Shown piece by piece: positions 43,973 through 57,301 of a stretch of DNA of 64,000 bases. The translations under genes and the position numbers were made by a program. Position 1 is the first letter of the stretch; each line of letters opens with the position of its first letter. The DNA is from Undaria pinnatifida (taxonomy: Eukaryota; Sar; Phaeophyceae; Laminariales; Alariaceae): assembly GCA_012845835.1 (NCBI GenBank), contig JABAKD010000023.1, positions 23,499,108-23,563,107 on the forward strand. Reading direction: 5' to 3'. The notes below the pieces were generated by a model. It did not search any database and was not told the DNA's origin. It worked only from the letters and a program-made list of their open reading frames with translations.

Positions 43973-44089
43973 ATATGTCAAACTGCGGAAATACTGCTAT
44001 TATCACTGGCTTGTTTTCAAATGAGATTTTAGTGCTCGGCTTCGCACTTTTGACATTTCGGGACGGAATTTTAAGCAAAAACGTGATTT

Positions 44090-44270
44090 TCCGTTGGCCA
44101 CCACGTCATGAAGCGAGCACGACCGACGCCGAAACTGACAGGGTCGGGAGAGTTGAGCAACCTGACGCACGTGCAGGAAACAGCGCGCCGAGAGGTGGAC
44201 CTCAGCTCGAGTTCTTTCGAAGACAACTCAAAACCTGGTCTAAATCGGAGCCTTCGGTCGCTCTTGTGCA
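44090..44270 (+). repeat. Dispersed repeat R, copy 2
   Basis: Best-preserved copy: the frame reads KRARPTPKLTGSGELSN, then TARREVDLSSSSFEDNSKP and GLNRSLRSL. It is preceded at 44070 by GCAAAAACGTGATTTTCCGT, also seen before copy 1. Confidence 0.75.
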
Positions 44271-44300
44271 AGGGCCAACATATTTGTGCTTGCATTTAGC

Positions 44301-46048
44301 AGAGGGGCTTCGCCGCAACCTCTTCTGTGCGTGAAAATTCAACAACATACAGCATGCTGCAGCAACGGCAGCACCAGCAGTACGACAAACAGCAAGCAGC
44401 ATTCAGTGTAACATGTAAAAATTAACAAAAGTAATAACAATACTAATAGTAATATACCTAACTAATATTACGTGTGAACGCTCCCGTGCAAGCGGGGCAA
44501 TTCGCCCTACTCTCAAAACAGTACACTTACAACTCTCCGCTCTACTGCTCGCCACCCGGCCCCCAGTGACCACACGCCAGTGCCACGCCCGCCCCACACA
44601 TCAGGCCTCGGTGTCCCCGGCGACGCAACGGCCAACGAGTCCCAAATCCGCGAGCGGGGGGCATAAAAAGCCTCTCACGGGGACGGCTCGAGCTCTTCTT
44701 CGGATGGCGGAGAATCGTAAGAAAGTGCAAATTCCACCCAGCTCCTGCCGTACTGCCGTTGAAGATTGGTCGGTACGTATGCTCCACTGCTGTTGTACGG
44801 CTGTGGTAGTGCCGCTGCTGCTGCTGCCGCTGCTGTTGATGCTGCTGCCTCTGCTGTTGAGGCTGCTGCCGCCGCCGCTGCTGCTGCTGCTGCTACTGGT
44901 GACTACTGCGTTTGTTTCTAAAAACAAAAAACGGCTTTCTGTGGCCATGACCTCGCCTAGCCAACGCCAGTGCAGCGTGTGCTCCTCCTCCTGCCGGAAA
45001 ACCGCTGTAGACACTACTGCTGCTGTGTCCCAATTCCTTGCTGGGTTATCGCCCGACTCTGCGACCGCAGCCGCTGTCGCCGCTGCTGCTGCTGTGTTTT
45101 GCTGGTGGTGGTGCTGCTCTCGCTCTCTTCTGTGCATGTTCCTAACGTTTGCTGTCTTTGTTGAGATCTACAAGGGCTCCGCATGGGCGCCGCGGCTGTG
45201 CCGCAATCCCTTGCTGGGCTATCGCCCGCCTCTGAGATTGCCGCCGCCGCTGCTGCTGTGTGTTGCTGCTGCTGGTCCTGCTCTCACTCTCTTTTATGCA
45301 TGTTTCTAAAGTGTGCTGTGTTTGTTGTGCTGATCTGTGCCGTGCGTGGATTTTTCACATTAATCATGTTTCCTATACTGAGCCCTATATGTTTATTTGT
45401 ATGTCATAGCTGCGTAAATAGTCGATGTCTGAGTGGATCTGTGCAGTTTTTAGTAATATTTTCCGCATTTTTTGTGTGTTTTTCTTATAACCATGTACCA
45501 CTCAGCTTGCAAAGTTTTGTTTCAACCATTCAATCGGTCGTACTCAAAGCTGACGTTTTTTCACACTTTTTTTATAAAAACATGTTTTTTGTGTAAGGTA
45601 TAGCTGCCGCGCGGCTGCTGCTTCTGCGGCTGTTGGTGTCTCCTGTGAGTACGTTTCTAATAATAATAAAACGGCTGTCTGTGGGCTTGAGCTCGCCAAG
45701 CCAGCTTGTGTGTACCCCCTCGCCCTTTCAACCGCGGTTTTCTTTCCATTTTCTTCCCATCTATTTCTCACCTATCCACACCACCACAGTTCTCCCTACT
45801 ATATATTTTACAACCTTCTTCTTTGCGTTTTCTTTCGTTTTTCCAATCCCTCTACTATGCAGAACATCAACAGCTATCTACCGCACCTTCGCATATGCTT
45901 GTGCGCAAACCCAATGCCGACAAACCCACAACTTTTAACGGAATACATATATATATGTGTCAAATACATGTACCACCTCAACCTCTTGGTACGGTCCCAT
46001 CGTTAGTCACGTCCTTTCAGCGAAACTATTATGGAGAGCGGGGCCACC
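44301..46048. repeat. CTG/CCG-rich low-complexity region with a 173-bp tandem pair
   Basis: CTG, CCG and GCC runs dominate 44780-45290. A tandem pair with the anchor CCTTGCTGGG at 45036 and 45209 spans about 45010-45336. The long plus-strand (247-codon) and minus-strand (178-codon) frames are trinucleotide-repeat frames (poly-Leu, poly-Ser). The rest (45340-46048) is T/C-rich without a recognised gene. Confidence 0.7.
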
Positions 46049-47733
<1,685 letters not shown>

Positions 47734-47734
<1 letters not shown>

Positions 47735-47790
47735 TAATAATAATAATATACTAATAATAATAATAATAATAATTAATAATAATAATAATA
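47734..47790. repeat. AAT trinucleotide run
   Basis: About 18 units of (A/T)AAT directly after the GAT tract, likely a compound microsatellite. Confidence 0.95.
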
Positions 47791-48560
47791 ACAAGATCTC
47801 CCTTCGGAGTGGGCTCATGAGAGCACAGCGGATGGGGGTGATGCAAGACGAAAGCAAACAGTGATATAGATTTGAAACGCCTCTTTTCCAGCAACAACCC
47901 GCTGCCGAAACACAGCGCGAACCACTTCCTGTACGAACGCATACGGATGTTCAGCCCGTGTCAACACTGCTGAGCGGCGCACCCAGCCCCTAAGTAGTAT
48001 GACGATATTATGTTAAACTAAAAAAAAAATATAATTGAAAAACAGTTTTCAGTCATGGATCGCTATCATTATTATTGTGCGCGTTCGAAGGTGACAGAGT
48101 GCAGTAGTGAAGGGAATTGGCGTGGAAAAGAACAGTGAGAATGTTTGGCTGGTGAGGGTCAGCCGGCGGTGGGTAATTTGTTCCAGCGACCCGGACTTCT
48201 ATGATCACCCCGTATAGTATCACGGCGGCCGCTACCCCTGCAAAACACACCACCAACAGTTCCGGCCCCAGATTTTGCATACAGAACCGGGTGCTCCTGT
48301 ACGGACGCTCGTGTCAACACAGCTGCGCATAGCTGTGCCTTACAGCTGTGCCTTACAGCAGTGCTCGTAGCTGGCATATGACGATTTTCTGTTGAACTAT
48401 GACTTTTTTTTGTTCAACTGCTTCTGTCGTTGTGGCATATGTATGCGATTTTTTGTTGTTGACGGTGCAGCTCCCATGCAAGACACAGCAATAGCAACCC
48501 CGGCCCCACTCCCGCGGCCCCAGATATACAGAAGAACCGGCTGCTCCTGTACGGACGCAT
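47791..48560. other. No gene recognised
   Basis: Open frames on both strands are short and carry no motif. The block TACGGACGC(T/A)..GT..CA..GCTG near 48300 resembles the duplication that follows. Confidence 0.4.
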
Positions 48561-49402
48561 GTTACAGCAGCTGTGCCTGCTCTCAGTGCAGTGTGCTCAA
48601 AACGTGTTATTGTTTCTAAATTACTGCTGCTGCAACTGCCGACAGCTGCTGCTGACGTGTTTTTTTTTGTGCAAAACACAGCAGCACAGCAACAGCAGTG
48701 CTGAACTGGTGGCCCTGTACAGACGCCCGTGTCAACATAGCTGTGCAGGTCTGCTCCTCTCAGCAGTGTGTAGGCCTGTGCCTCTCGGCAGTGTGCTTAG
48801 CTCTAGCTAGGGGCATTTTTTGTTCAACTATACCCTGCTGGAGTTGCTGTAAACGTGTTCAACCAAAAGAGGCAGCTGCTGTTTTTCTGACGTGTTTTTG
48901 GACTGTTGAGCCAACAGCCCGCCAACAGCCCGCCGACAGCCCACGGAAGCGGAAAGAAAAATGACAGTCCTGCGCCAGATTTTGGTATATAGCCTGTTAC
49001 AGCAGCTGTGCCTGCTCTCAGTGCAGTGTGCTCAAAACGTGTTATTGTTCTAAATTACTGCTGCTGCAACTGCCGACAGCTGCTGCTGACGTAGCACAGC
49101 AACAGCAGTGCTGAACTGGTGGCCCTGTACAGACGCCCGTGTCAACATAGCTGTGCAGGTCTGCTCCTCTCAGCAGAGTGTAGGCCTGTGCCTCTCGGCA
49201 GTGTGCTTAGCTCTAGCTAGGGGCATTTTTTGTTCAACTATACCCTGCTGGAGTTGCTGTAAACGTGTTCAACCAAAAGAGGCGGCTGCTGTTTTTCTAA
49301 CGTGTTTTTGGACTGTTGAGCCAACAGCCCGCCAACAGCCCGCCGACACCCCACGAAAGCGGAAAAAAAAATGACAGTCCTGCGCCAGATTTTGTATATA
49401 GA
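48561..49402. repeat. Tandem duplication, 435-bp and ~407-bp copies
   Basis: GTTACAGCAGCTGTGCC starts copies at 48561 and 48996. They share CTGAACTGGTGGCCCTGTAC, GTTCAACTATACCCTGCTGG and the end ATGACAGTCCTGCGCC. Copy 2 lacks about 25 bp (a T-run segment near 48660) and runs directly into the GAA tract. Confidence 0.93.
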
Positions 49403-49409
49403 CATATAA

Positions 49410-49770
49410 GAGTAAGAGGAAGAGGAAGAAGAAGAAGAAGAAGAAGAAGAAGAAGAAGAAGAAGAAGAAGAAGAAGAAGAAGAAGAAGAAGAACAAGAAG
49501 AAGAAGAAGAAGAAGAAGAAGAAGAAGAAGAAGAAGAAGAAGAAGAAGAAGAAGAAGAAGAAGAAGAAGAAGAAGAAGAAGAAGAAGAAGAAGAAGAAGA
49601 AGAAGAAGAAGAAGAAGAAGAAGAAGAAGAAGAAGAAGGAGAAGAAGAAGAACAAGAACAAGAAGAACAAGAAGAAGAACAAGAAGAAGAAGAAGAAGAA
49701 GAACAAGAAGAAGAAGAAGAAGAAGAAGAAGAACAAGAAGGAGAAGAAGAAGAACAAGAACAAGAAGAAG

Positions 49771-49800
<30 letters not shown>
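49410..49800. repeat. GAA microsatellite, ~390 bp
   Basis: Almost pure (GAA)n to 49640, then mixed with AAC and GGA triplets. It is a homopurine-homopyrimidine tract able to form triplex structures. The predicted poly-Arg, poly-Phe and poly-Leu frames are artefacts. Confidence 0.97.
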
Positions 49801-49801
<1 letters not shown>

Positions 49802-49875
49802 GTTCTCGGTGGTGGAAAGTTCTTTCTCTGGACAAGATAGAAAGACGTAAGCGCTTCATGCGCCAATAGTTTCAG
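49799..49875 (+). repeat. Fragment of the LTR family
   Basis: GTTCTCGGTGGTGGAA, CTCTGGACAAGATAG and AAGCGCTTCATGCGCC match the middle of the LTR at 19750-19850 and 56470-56530. Confidence 0.75.
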
Positions 49876-51130
49876 CGCCATTGCTTTCCCAGAGCTGTCA
49901 TCGCTCCACCGCCGCCGCTGGAATCATCGACCACCTTTCCGACTACGGTTTTTCCGCCAGTACCTGTGGCTACATTTCCGAGAACATCGAACGCCCCTAC
50001 TGCCGCGCGAACCCCGCGACCAGATCTTCGTCGTCACCTGAGTTTTGCGACCAGAGCTCCATCTTCACCAGAGCTTCGTCGTCACCTATGCTTCGCGACC
50101 TGAGCTCATGCTGCACGGGAAAATAATCGTAACCTGTCGTCACCTGAGCTCCGCGACCAGAACTCCACCCTCATCAGAAATCCACCTTTCGCCAGAGCTT
50201 CACCCTTGTCAGCGCTCCAGAGCTCCACCTTCACCAGAGCTTTCTCGTCACCCGAGCATCGCGACCAGAGCCCCACCTTTCGCCTGAGTTCCACCTCCAT
50301 CCTCCGCGACTACTACATTCGACGTATTTCCCCTTCAAGCCACTACCAATGACAAGGCGCCCTCTTCCTGGCCACTACCACCAACTCCGGCGTCATCAAA
50401 CCGACAGCGTTGACCAGCTGGGACATATTTCGCCGACTCCTGCAGCCACCGCGCCGGTACGCCTGCTCCTTCAGTCCGCTTCCAACCGCCTCCGGCGTCA
50501 CCGCCATAGTCTGCTACTTCGGGCCTTTTCTACCGCCTATTCCAGCAACCACGCCGTCATCCTCGCCGCGGAAAAAGCTAACTCCACCACCACGAGCACC
50601 GCAGGCATCTCCACTGGCCCACTTTAAAGGCCTACTACAGCATCAACGCTTACTTTCTACATGTATGCTGCGGAACACGCACATTTCCCTGCCGCGTACG
50701 CGATTCGACACCTTCTTCAACCAACCATATTGAGCTACTACAGCCTCGTCTTTTTTCGGCACAGAGCTCCTACTGCATCGTCCGCGAACACCCCGCTCTC
50801 ACCGATTCGTGCTCGGAGCTCTTCAACGCGTTTTACTGGACCATCATCCGTCTCCGGCGCTCCTACAACGTCTTCCGCGAACACCGCGACGCTACCGTCT
50901 CGTGATCGGAGCGCTGCAGCACACCCTAGTACGACCACCAGCCGTGGTTTATCGATTTTTTCTTCAGACCCTACACCATCCGGTTCCAGAATCAACCTAC
51001 GGCGTGTCTACTGTACATCTTCGCGGAGTACAACCCACGGATCGGCATGTCTGCAACGCCACGCGACTGTCTGCAGCCAGGGCATTATAGCGTTGAGTCG
51101 CACTTGCCTTTTTGTCTTGTTCCTTGAGTT
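49876..51130. repeat. C-rich minisatellite region
   Basis: Between 50010 and 50300 a ~45-bp unit (TTCACCAGAGCTTCGTCGTCACCTGAG type) is repeated with changes. Related Ser/Thr/Pro-coding sequence (GCGAACACC, CGTCTCCGG) continues to 51060. A 245-codon plus-strand frame at 50661 is Ser/Thr-rich then hydrophobic; I see no domain and do not call it a gene. Confidence 0.6.
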
Positions 51131-51289
51131 CCTTCTTGAATATCTTCTTGGGATTTGTTTTGGACGCATTGACTCCTTGTTTTTCTCTTTCGGGTTTGAT
51201 TTTGCTGTTCAGTTAGTTTCAAGGTGCCTCTTCTTTGCCTTGACTTTTGGGGTTGTCCCACTCTTGACCAGCACGTGTGTTTGCGTGCT

Positions 51290-51850
51290 CGTGTCGGTGT
51301 GCTACCCTGGCTTCCCAGCCACTGGTTTAGCTCGCTCCATTTTCGTCATCAGGCCGAAAAATTGTGTTTGTTCCGTCTTCCTGTTCCTGCCGGTTTAGCC
51401 TGCCCAGTTTTCGTAACTTGGCCCCAAACCTGCTGTGTTTTTGTTTCCTCTCGTCGGTTTGGCATACCCTCGTTTCGCAGCCCGCCAAACCGCTGCGGAT
51501 TGGTTTGTTGGCCTTTCCCATGCTTTCTGCACTACGTACGAACTAGGTGCATATTTGGGCGTCGTATATGTCTCCAAACCCGCTGTGGTATGCCCGTCTT
51601 GGCTCTTCTTCTGCTTTTGGCACTACGTACGTCAAAGGTGCTTATTGAAGCGTCGTGTTTGTTTTCTTACCGCTATGGCATATATATCTTAGCCCTTCAT
51701 CAGCTGATTGCACTACGTACGTCATAGGTGCTTATTGGGGCGTCGTATTCGCTCTCTTACCGCTGTGGTATTTAAGTCCTGACCCTTCGTCTGTTTTCTG
51801 CACTACGCACGCCTTAGGTGCTTATTGAGGCGTCTCGTTAACCTCGCTTC
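51290..51850. repeat. 90-bp satellite, four copies, after worn ~65-bp repeats
   Basis: GCACTACGTACG anchors at 51531, 51622, 51712 and 51802 (91, 90, 90 bp apart), each followed by AGGTGC(A/T)TATT and GCGTCGT. Before it, 51310-51500 holds three worn units with GGTTTAGC(C/T)(C/T)G.. and CGTAACTTGG-like blocks. Confidence 0.9.
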
Positions 51851-52754
51851 CACCATATCGTTCTGCCCAAGTCCCCTCTTCTCGGTTGGACATCCATGTG
51901 TTTTCGCGTACTTCTCCCCCGATATTTCGTCGCTTAGCTTTCAATAGGAATGGCTCTATAGTAAACCACATTTTCAGAGTTTCACGACGTCAACTTTTTG
52001 CTAGTACTTTCGGGTCCGTTGTTTGTTCACGACCCCTCCCTTCTAGGCTTCTTCATAGTATAAACCTCCGAAACCATGGTATTTTTGCTTGATCCTCGTT
52101 AACCTGAACTTCGCTTGCATGCTGTGCATGCGCCCAGCTAGCAGTTTTCGAGTTGTACGTCATTTGCTCTCCTCTCTGTCCGGCTTATGGTATCAGCCCG
52201 CGACATCGTAAAAGTTTCGTCTGATTCCTTCTCAGCCATCGTAACAGTTTCGTCTGATTCCTTCTCAGCCGAGATATCGTCTGCACCATGTGCGTGCTCT
52301 TTCGCAGAATTTCTGGGTTTTCCGTTGAGTTAAGACCCTGTTTTCAATGTTCTCACAGTATAAGTTGAAAAACAAATCGTTTCAGTTTTGGTTTTTCTAT
52401 CTTGGTTTTTGTTCCCCCTGCACTGTGTGCCGGATGGGAACATATACCCTCCCGCCTCTGCCGTATGTGCATGTTTGGAACGTACGCCCTCCCGCCTCTA
52501 CAGAGCGTGCATTTTCGGAACCTATACCTTCCGCTTTCGCGTCCATGCAACGCGGGTACTATTTGTTTTTTGTTTTCTCCGGGCAAGCTTGTTCCTTACC
52601 GGTAGTGGTTATAGCGGTGCGCGGCCATCGACTGTAGTAGCCTTCTCCCCTTTCTTCTGGGAAAAATCTGTTCGTGAACACCTATTAATAGTGCGCATAT
52701 TAGATTTGGACCCTACTGTCTCAGTACAATTCTACCTGGTGAGGACCAGTATAG
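51851..52754. repeat. T/C-rich spacer with short tandem repeats
   Basis: A ~38-bp pair (GTTTCGTCTGATTCCTTCTC) lies at 52217 and 52247. At 52415-52560 a ~53-bp unit (GGAAC(A/G)TA(T/C)(A/G)CCCTCCCGCC) occurs three times. No gene recognised. Confidence 0.65.
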
Positions 52755-53305
52755 TCAGTGTTGTCGCCTCGTGGCTCCATAAAGTACCCCCTTCAAGTCT
52801 AACTGTCGTTGAGGATCCAAAAACGTTTTACTATAGTATGCTTTCTGTCTTTGCCGCATTCCAAGCATATCATTTGCTCGTTTTTCGGTGATCTTCACGG
52901 TCGCCTTCATCTTGAACTTGTGCCCAAGTTGTTCTACTTTTCTACAGTACGACGAGTGTTCGTCTTCGTGATTTTCCTTCCGCACTCTACCCCCCATGTA
53001 GTCTGCCCACATTTCGTGCATACCGACGAACCATGGCGTTCCCGTACTATGTTGGGGTATTCCATCTTGTCGTTTCCACCTCGCCCTATGCGCTTGGTGA
53101 CAACATAGATGCATCCCGCGTTCTTCTCTTCATTTTTGCGAGGCATTGCCTCCCTTTTCGTTTTGTTCTTAGACTTTCCTTGCTTCTTGGCGTACTTGTT
53201 TTCCCACGAATATCTTCGCTGCACGTCAGCCACAGCCACGTAGTATTGCGGCATTCCAGCTATTGCTACCGCGTACGGTAGTACGTTGTCGACGATTGTC
53301 TTCAC
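52755..53305 (-). other. Two overlapping minus-strand frames, unidentified
   Basis: Frame 53305-52934 (123 codons) contains GMPQYYVAVADVQRRYSWEN and a C-x2-C...C set (CTKCGQTTWGVEC), like a zinc ribbon. Frame 53114-52755 is Lys/Arg-rich. The two may be parts of one broken protein. I do not recognise it. Confidence 0.3.
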
Positions 53306-54526
53306 GTTGAGAACTACCCCGTCAGACCGACGACAATGGAAAGCCGATAATTTGTTATTTGCTGAAAGATTTCCGGTAACGTCGCTATGGGGAAAATATG
53401 ACTAGAATGTTTTTTTCAGGCTCTTTTTTGGGTCATACGGTCCAACAGGTCAATTTGTCCAGTTTTCATCAAGCCTTGGTCAACAATGCTCACCAAACAC
53501 GATTGACCTTCGATCTCGAGATAGAGGCAACCCATGGTCACTCCTGTTCGTTCCGGACAAGGCCACATGAGTGTAGGTGACAGCACTGAAGAATCCATCT
53601 CGATCCATGCCCTAAGGCGTGAGAGGTCGCCTGTGTTGTCCTGTGGTCTTCCGTCACATCCTCTCAAAATCCTGCTTTTCGCCCGTTGGGAGACGATAGA
53701 GAGTATTGTCTCAGTTTTCTACACACCAGCCGCCAAATGTGTTTTTAACAGAAGCTTGATCGGCGCCCGCAACAAATCACCGGCCGTAGAGTGAGCGCTG
53801 TACACCAAGAGGGGGTCGGAGCCCCTAACGAGCTCGCCACGTTCAGAGTTGACCACGCTGTCGTTGATTTCGTCGAACGAAGTGTGTAAAAAACACGAAA
53901 TTGCGCCGCGTCTAATCCAAGATCTGCTTGAGAATTTCTCAGGCCGATGTTGGCCAAGATCGCCGCGAGAAATCATTTTATCCCGGAATTCTGGAAAGTT
54001 TCCAAAAAGAATTCTACCAAATTGGGTCCATAGGCGACCGCTCAGGCAAAGTTTGGCTGGGATCTTCGGGAATTTCAGACTTTTGGCGTTCCATTGTCAC
54101 CGGTCTTGGGCCCCACGTTCGCGGTCCCGTGTCGACTCTCCAGTCCATTTGTCGGTTCTCTTTGGCCTCTACATCCTCGTTTGGTCGTACATGCTTCCAA
54201 GAGTTCCCTGTTCTCGGACTCCGCTCTAGCTTTGTAGGCAAAGGATCTATTCCCCTGGACCACGTTCTCTCACCCTTTTTCTCGGCAACCCTGCCCCTGC
54301 GGTCCAACGACACTGACTCGCGTCCTGACTTTGCAGGTAACAGGTCTTGTTTCTCTCGAACACTTTTTCTTGTTTATTTTCGGCATACCTGCCCATTGGG
54401 TTCAACGACCTTAATCGTGGCTTTGCAGCCGGTCCCACGTTTTGACCCGAGCTTGGGTTCGCAGCCAATTTAGGTCGTTTCCTGTCGACCCTCTTTCATA
54501 TTTTGTTTTCGGCGAAATCGCTTTCG
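53306..54526 (-). pseudogene. Minus-strand coding relic, possibly retroelement polyprotein
   Basis: Read from 54480 down, the signal moves through several frames: a Lys/Arg/Pro-rich part (54313-54014), an ILANIGLRNSQADLGLDA helix (53957-53880), VYSAHSTAGDLLRAPIKLLL near 53780, and GCLYLEIEGQSCLVSIVDQG near 53510. The last could be a very worn aspartic protease strand, and the order would fit a gag-protease region. This is inference; no key catalytic motif is intact. Confidence 0.3.
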
Positions 54527-56320
54527 GAGGAATGCCGTTGCTGCGTACCTAATGTTGCTCATATTCTTAAAGCTAGCCCTACAAGGTCCCTTGCTATGGA
54601 CCCTCCCTTTTGTTCAGGTGCAGAACGTGACTATGACACGATTTTTCTACTCTCTGTTTTTCCCCTACTTTCTCTCGGTTACCTTTTTAGGGTTGCTCCA
54701 CGTTAGCGACCCCGTGTTCTCGACGTATAGTACCTAGCTACGGCTTTATTCATATTGTCTTCTCTGTTCCCTACATTATTTTTGGAGCTAGACGCTTACA
54801 GCGCTGCTTCGAGCTGAACGAGTATCTTCTTGTTGGCCCCATTTTCGGCTTGCTTGGTTATGTTTAAAATAGCCTCGCTACGTTTGCTGGCATTGTTCCC
54901 GTTAATAGTTAGCCTCTCAAGGTTTCATGATGTCGACTCTCTGTCCGGCTTCCGATAGTACCACTAACCGGTCGCCCGGTGGCGTATCAGGTTATCCTTG
55001 AACCCTGTATAAGTCAGTTTCGTGAGTTCGAATCCCCCCGAGTGCATATTCGTGCAAATTCGTGGGGACTTTCTCTTGTGCAGAAATGACTTGCGTAAAA
55101 CGCTCGAGCGTGAGTTAGCAACACCCGATGAAAAATCGACGAGCAGTGGGATTGCTGGACCCTATGCACGATAAAAATCAAAGGCAAGAACCAGGGGGGA
55201 GAAGGGACGACACCTGTGACCACGGCCTGTCCAGAAGCTGGAAAAGAACAAGTGTGAAAAAAAAAAGTACCTTCCGTCTCCCTGAGTCTACGTTTCAGTT
55301 TCGTCCTTATTTGCGTATTGCTTTGGCTAAGTGGCCTCACCACGAATTTGTTACCGTTTTCCTGGCACTGTAGCCAGATATATTATAAGAGTACTCCACT
55401 GTTGACCCCGGTTCAGCTTTCCGGCGTATCACACGCCTCCCGTACGACCATTTTGGTGTTTTCTGTGCCACTGCGTAGGTATTGCACTTGCGTTTTCCTA
55501 TTTGTGATGGCAGCCTCGGTTTTCCGTTCTACATTTCGACCAAGGGCGTTATGCTAGCCTTCTAGGTCCCACATTACGGCCCCTGCTTCCATTACACCTC
55601 AGCGTACTGGTTCTTTATAGTTTTGCGTTTCGACGAATGGTCCCACGTCAGCCTTCCAAATCGAACCTTGCGGACCCTGACATTGTTGTAAGCAGTGTTC
55701 TTTGTCTTGTATCGTTTCAGGCCCATTATCTCCTGCCTTTCGACCAATGGCCCGACGCTTGCGTACTTCATCGCGTCTTGGTTGTTTTTCACCGTCGAAC
55801 CGATGGCCCCACGTCAGCTTTTTATGTCCAACGCAGCGGACTCTGACGTGCTCGTGGCAGTGTTCCTTGCTTTGTCTCTAGTCTTTCGGCGAACGGCCCA
55901 ACTGCCCGCCCCTTCGGCACTACGCTTCAGGCCCTGAATGTGTCTGGATTTCACAGCGTTACACGTGTTCCTTTCTTCCCTTCTGACATTGTGTCCGCGT
56001 CTATACCTTACTCTTGGCTCCCTTCGCATCCTTGCGCTCAGTGGCCTCGCCTTTCGTGTTTTCGTAGGCCGAATGCTATTGGTATACCGTAGGTACACAC
56101 CCATTGTCGAGCTCTTACGGCTGTGAACTCCATCATAGGGCTGAATAGCTCTTGCAATGGAGCGTCTTAGCCTCATTACAAGGTGTGGGGGAATCTATAG
56201 CCTCATATCTTTCTTTTGAATAGCCGCATCTCCGATCCCCTTTCGCGGTCGTTTAGGCTGAACTTTGTCGTCACCCTTCGACCGCCTTGACGTCTGCATA
56301 TACGACTATTTAGGGTGGGC
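54527..56320 (-). repeat. Dispersed satellite block, copy 2, inverted
   Basis: The reverse complement matches 23060-24408 from the LTR junction to CCTCCGAAAG. It has about one extra ~100-bp unit near 55750 and a 303-bp SINE at 54963-55265 that copy 1 lacks. Divergence is roughly 15% by eye. Confidence 0.88.
54963..55265 (+). mobile_element. tRNA-derived SINE with target-site duplication
   Basis: It has a Pol III A box TGGCGTATCAGG (54980-54991) and B box GTTCGAATCC (55026-55035), then a ~220-bp body and a 3' A-run (55257-55266). AGTACC flanks it at 54957-54962 and 55266-55271. Copy 1 of the surrounding satellite has a single GGTACT (complement AGTACC) at the same place near 23974, the empty site. 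The tRNA-like head does not fold into a proper T stem, so this is not a tRNA gene. SINEs are copied by LINE proteins. Confidence 0.85.
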
Positions 56321-56323
56321 TAA

Positions 56324-56690
56324 TGTAATATAGTGTCAGTACAACTGGCAATAAATTCGGTAAGATAGCCCACAAAGTTTGGTATATCGGTAACAAGAAT
56401 ATTCTCTTGAACGGAATATTCTGAGTGGAAAAGATAACCCGTAGAATCTAGCTAGCTTACATCACAAGAGTGCTCTCGGTGATGGAACGTTCTTCCTCTG
56501 GGCAAGATAGATGTAAGCGCCTCATGCGCCAACAGGAAATAGAACATCTAAGAGAACGTTATTTGTACGTTCCACAGAAAAGGATCTAGAAGAGAGCGCA
56601 GCAGCAGTACTGGGGACAAGCGAACCCTGTGTGAGCCTCGCCCCCAGGCGCTCACTCCTTTCCTGTCTCCTCGAACTTCTCATGGCTCCA
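56324..56690 (+). repeat. Older LTR remnant of the 571-bp family
   Basis: Starts TGTAATATAGTGTCAG and follows the LTR for about 360 bp with many substitutions. It abuts the inverted satellite block at the same edge that the 3' LTR abuts at 23059. Confidence 0.9.
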
Positions 56691-57301
56691 CGCAAGTAAT
56701 ACTAAATCTACCAGAAGAGGTCGGTGCTGGCTCCAAGCGAAGTTGATGCCCCTGCGTCCTTTCCCTTACACCTCACGGTACCTCGAAATATCACAAATGA
56801 GAATATTAGTATCTTGTTTTTTCCGGCTAGCTGCTCTCCGGCGGCCAAGGGTTTCTTCTCGCACTTTCGGCTGCGGGGCAAGCAAGGCTGCCATGGGGAC
56901 ATTGTGAAGAATGTCTGGATCTTGGCCGAGCTCCGTGGCGGTACCCGACGCATTAAACGCCACTGAGCTGGCTCTACTTGGCAAGATAATGCGTTCCGCC
57001 TCCCTGAGACGAGCAGGTCACTTGGAACACCCCAAATTGTATTACAAATTTCGATAAAGTTTCACATTTATGTTCTTTTTTTGTTTCGTTTGAAAAAAAA
57101 TGGCCCGCTATCCGCCCAGTCTCGAAACGCCTGCTCTGTTTTTATCACACCTTGCAGCAGTAGAAGCAGAAGTAGCCGCAGCAGTAGCCGCAGCACAACA
57201 GCAGCAGCTGAAGCAATATACAGCACACATCTGCCGAGCGACATATCTCTCGCGGCGGCGAGCAGGATGCAGACAGGGGTGTTTCATGCGCCGAAATGGG
57301 C
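56691..57301. other. Unassigned
   Basis: An 80-codon plus-strand frame at 56724 has a compact-looking end (FRLRGKQGCHGDIVKNVW) but no known family. CAGCAGTAGCCGCAG-type repeats lie at 57160-57210. Confidence 0.35.

Noticed and set aside
44566..45309. 247-residue Leu-rich ORF resembling a membrane protein
   Set aside because: Made of CTG/CCG triplet runs; the opposite strand is equally open.
49269..49881. Long poly-Phe, poly-Leu and poly-Arg ORFs
   Set aside because: Translations of the GAA/TTC tract in each frame.
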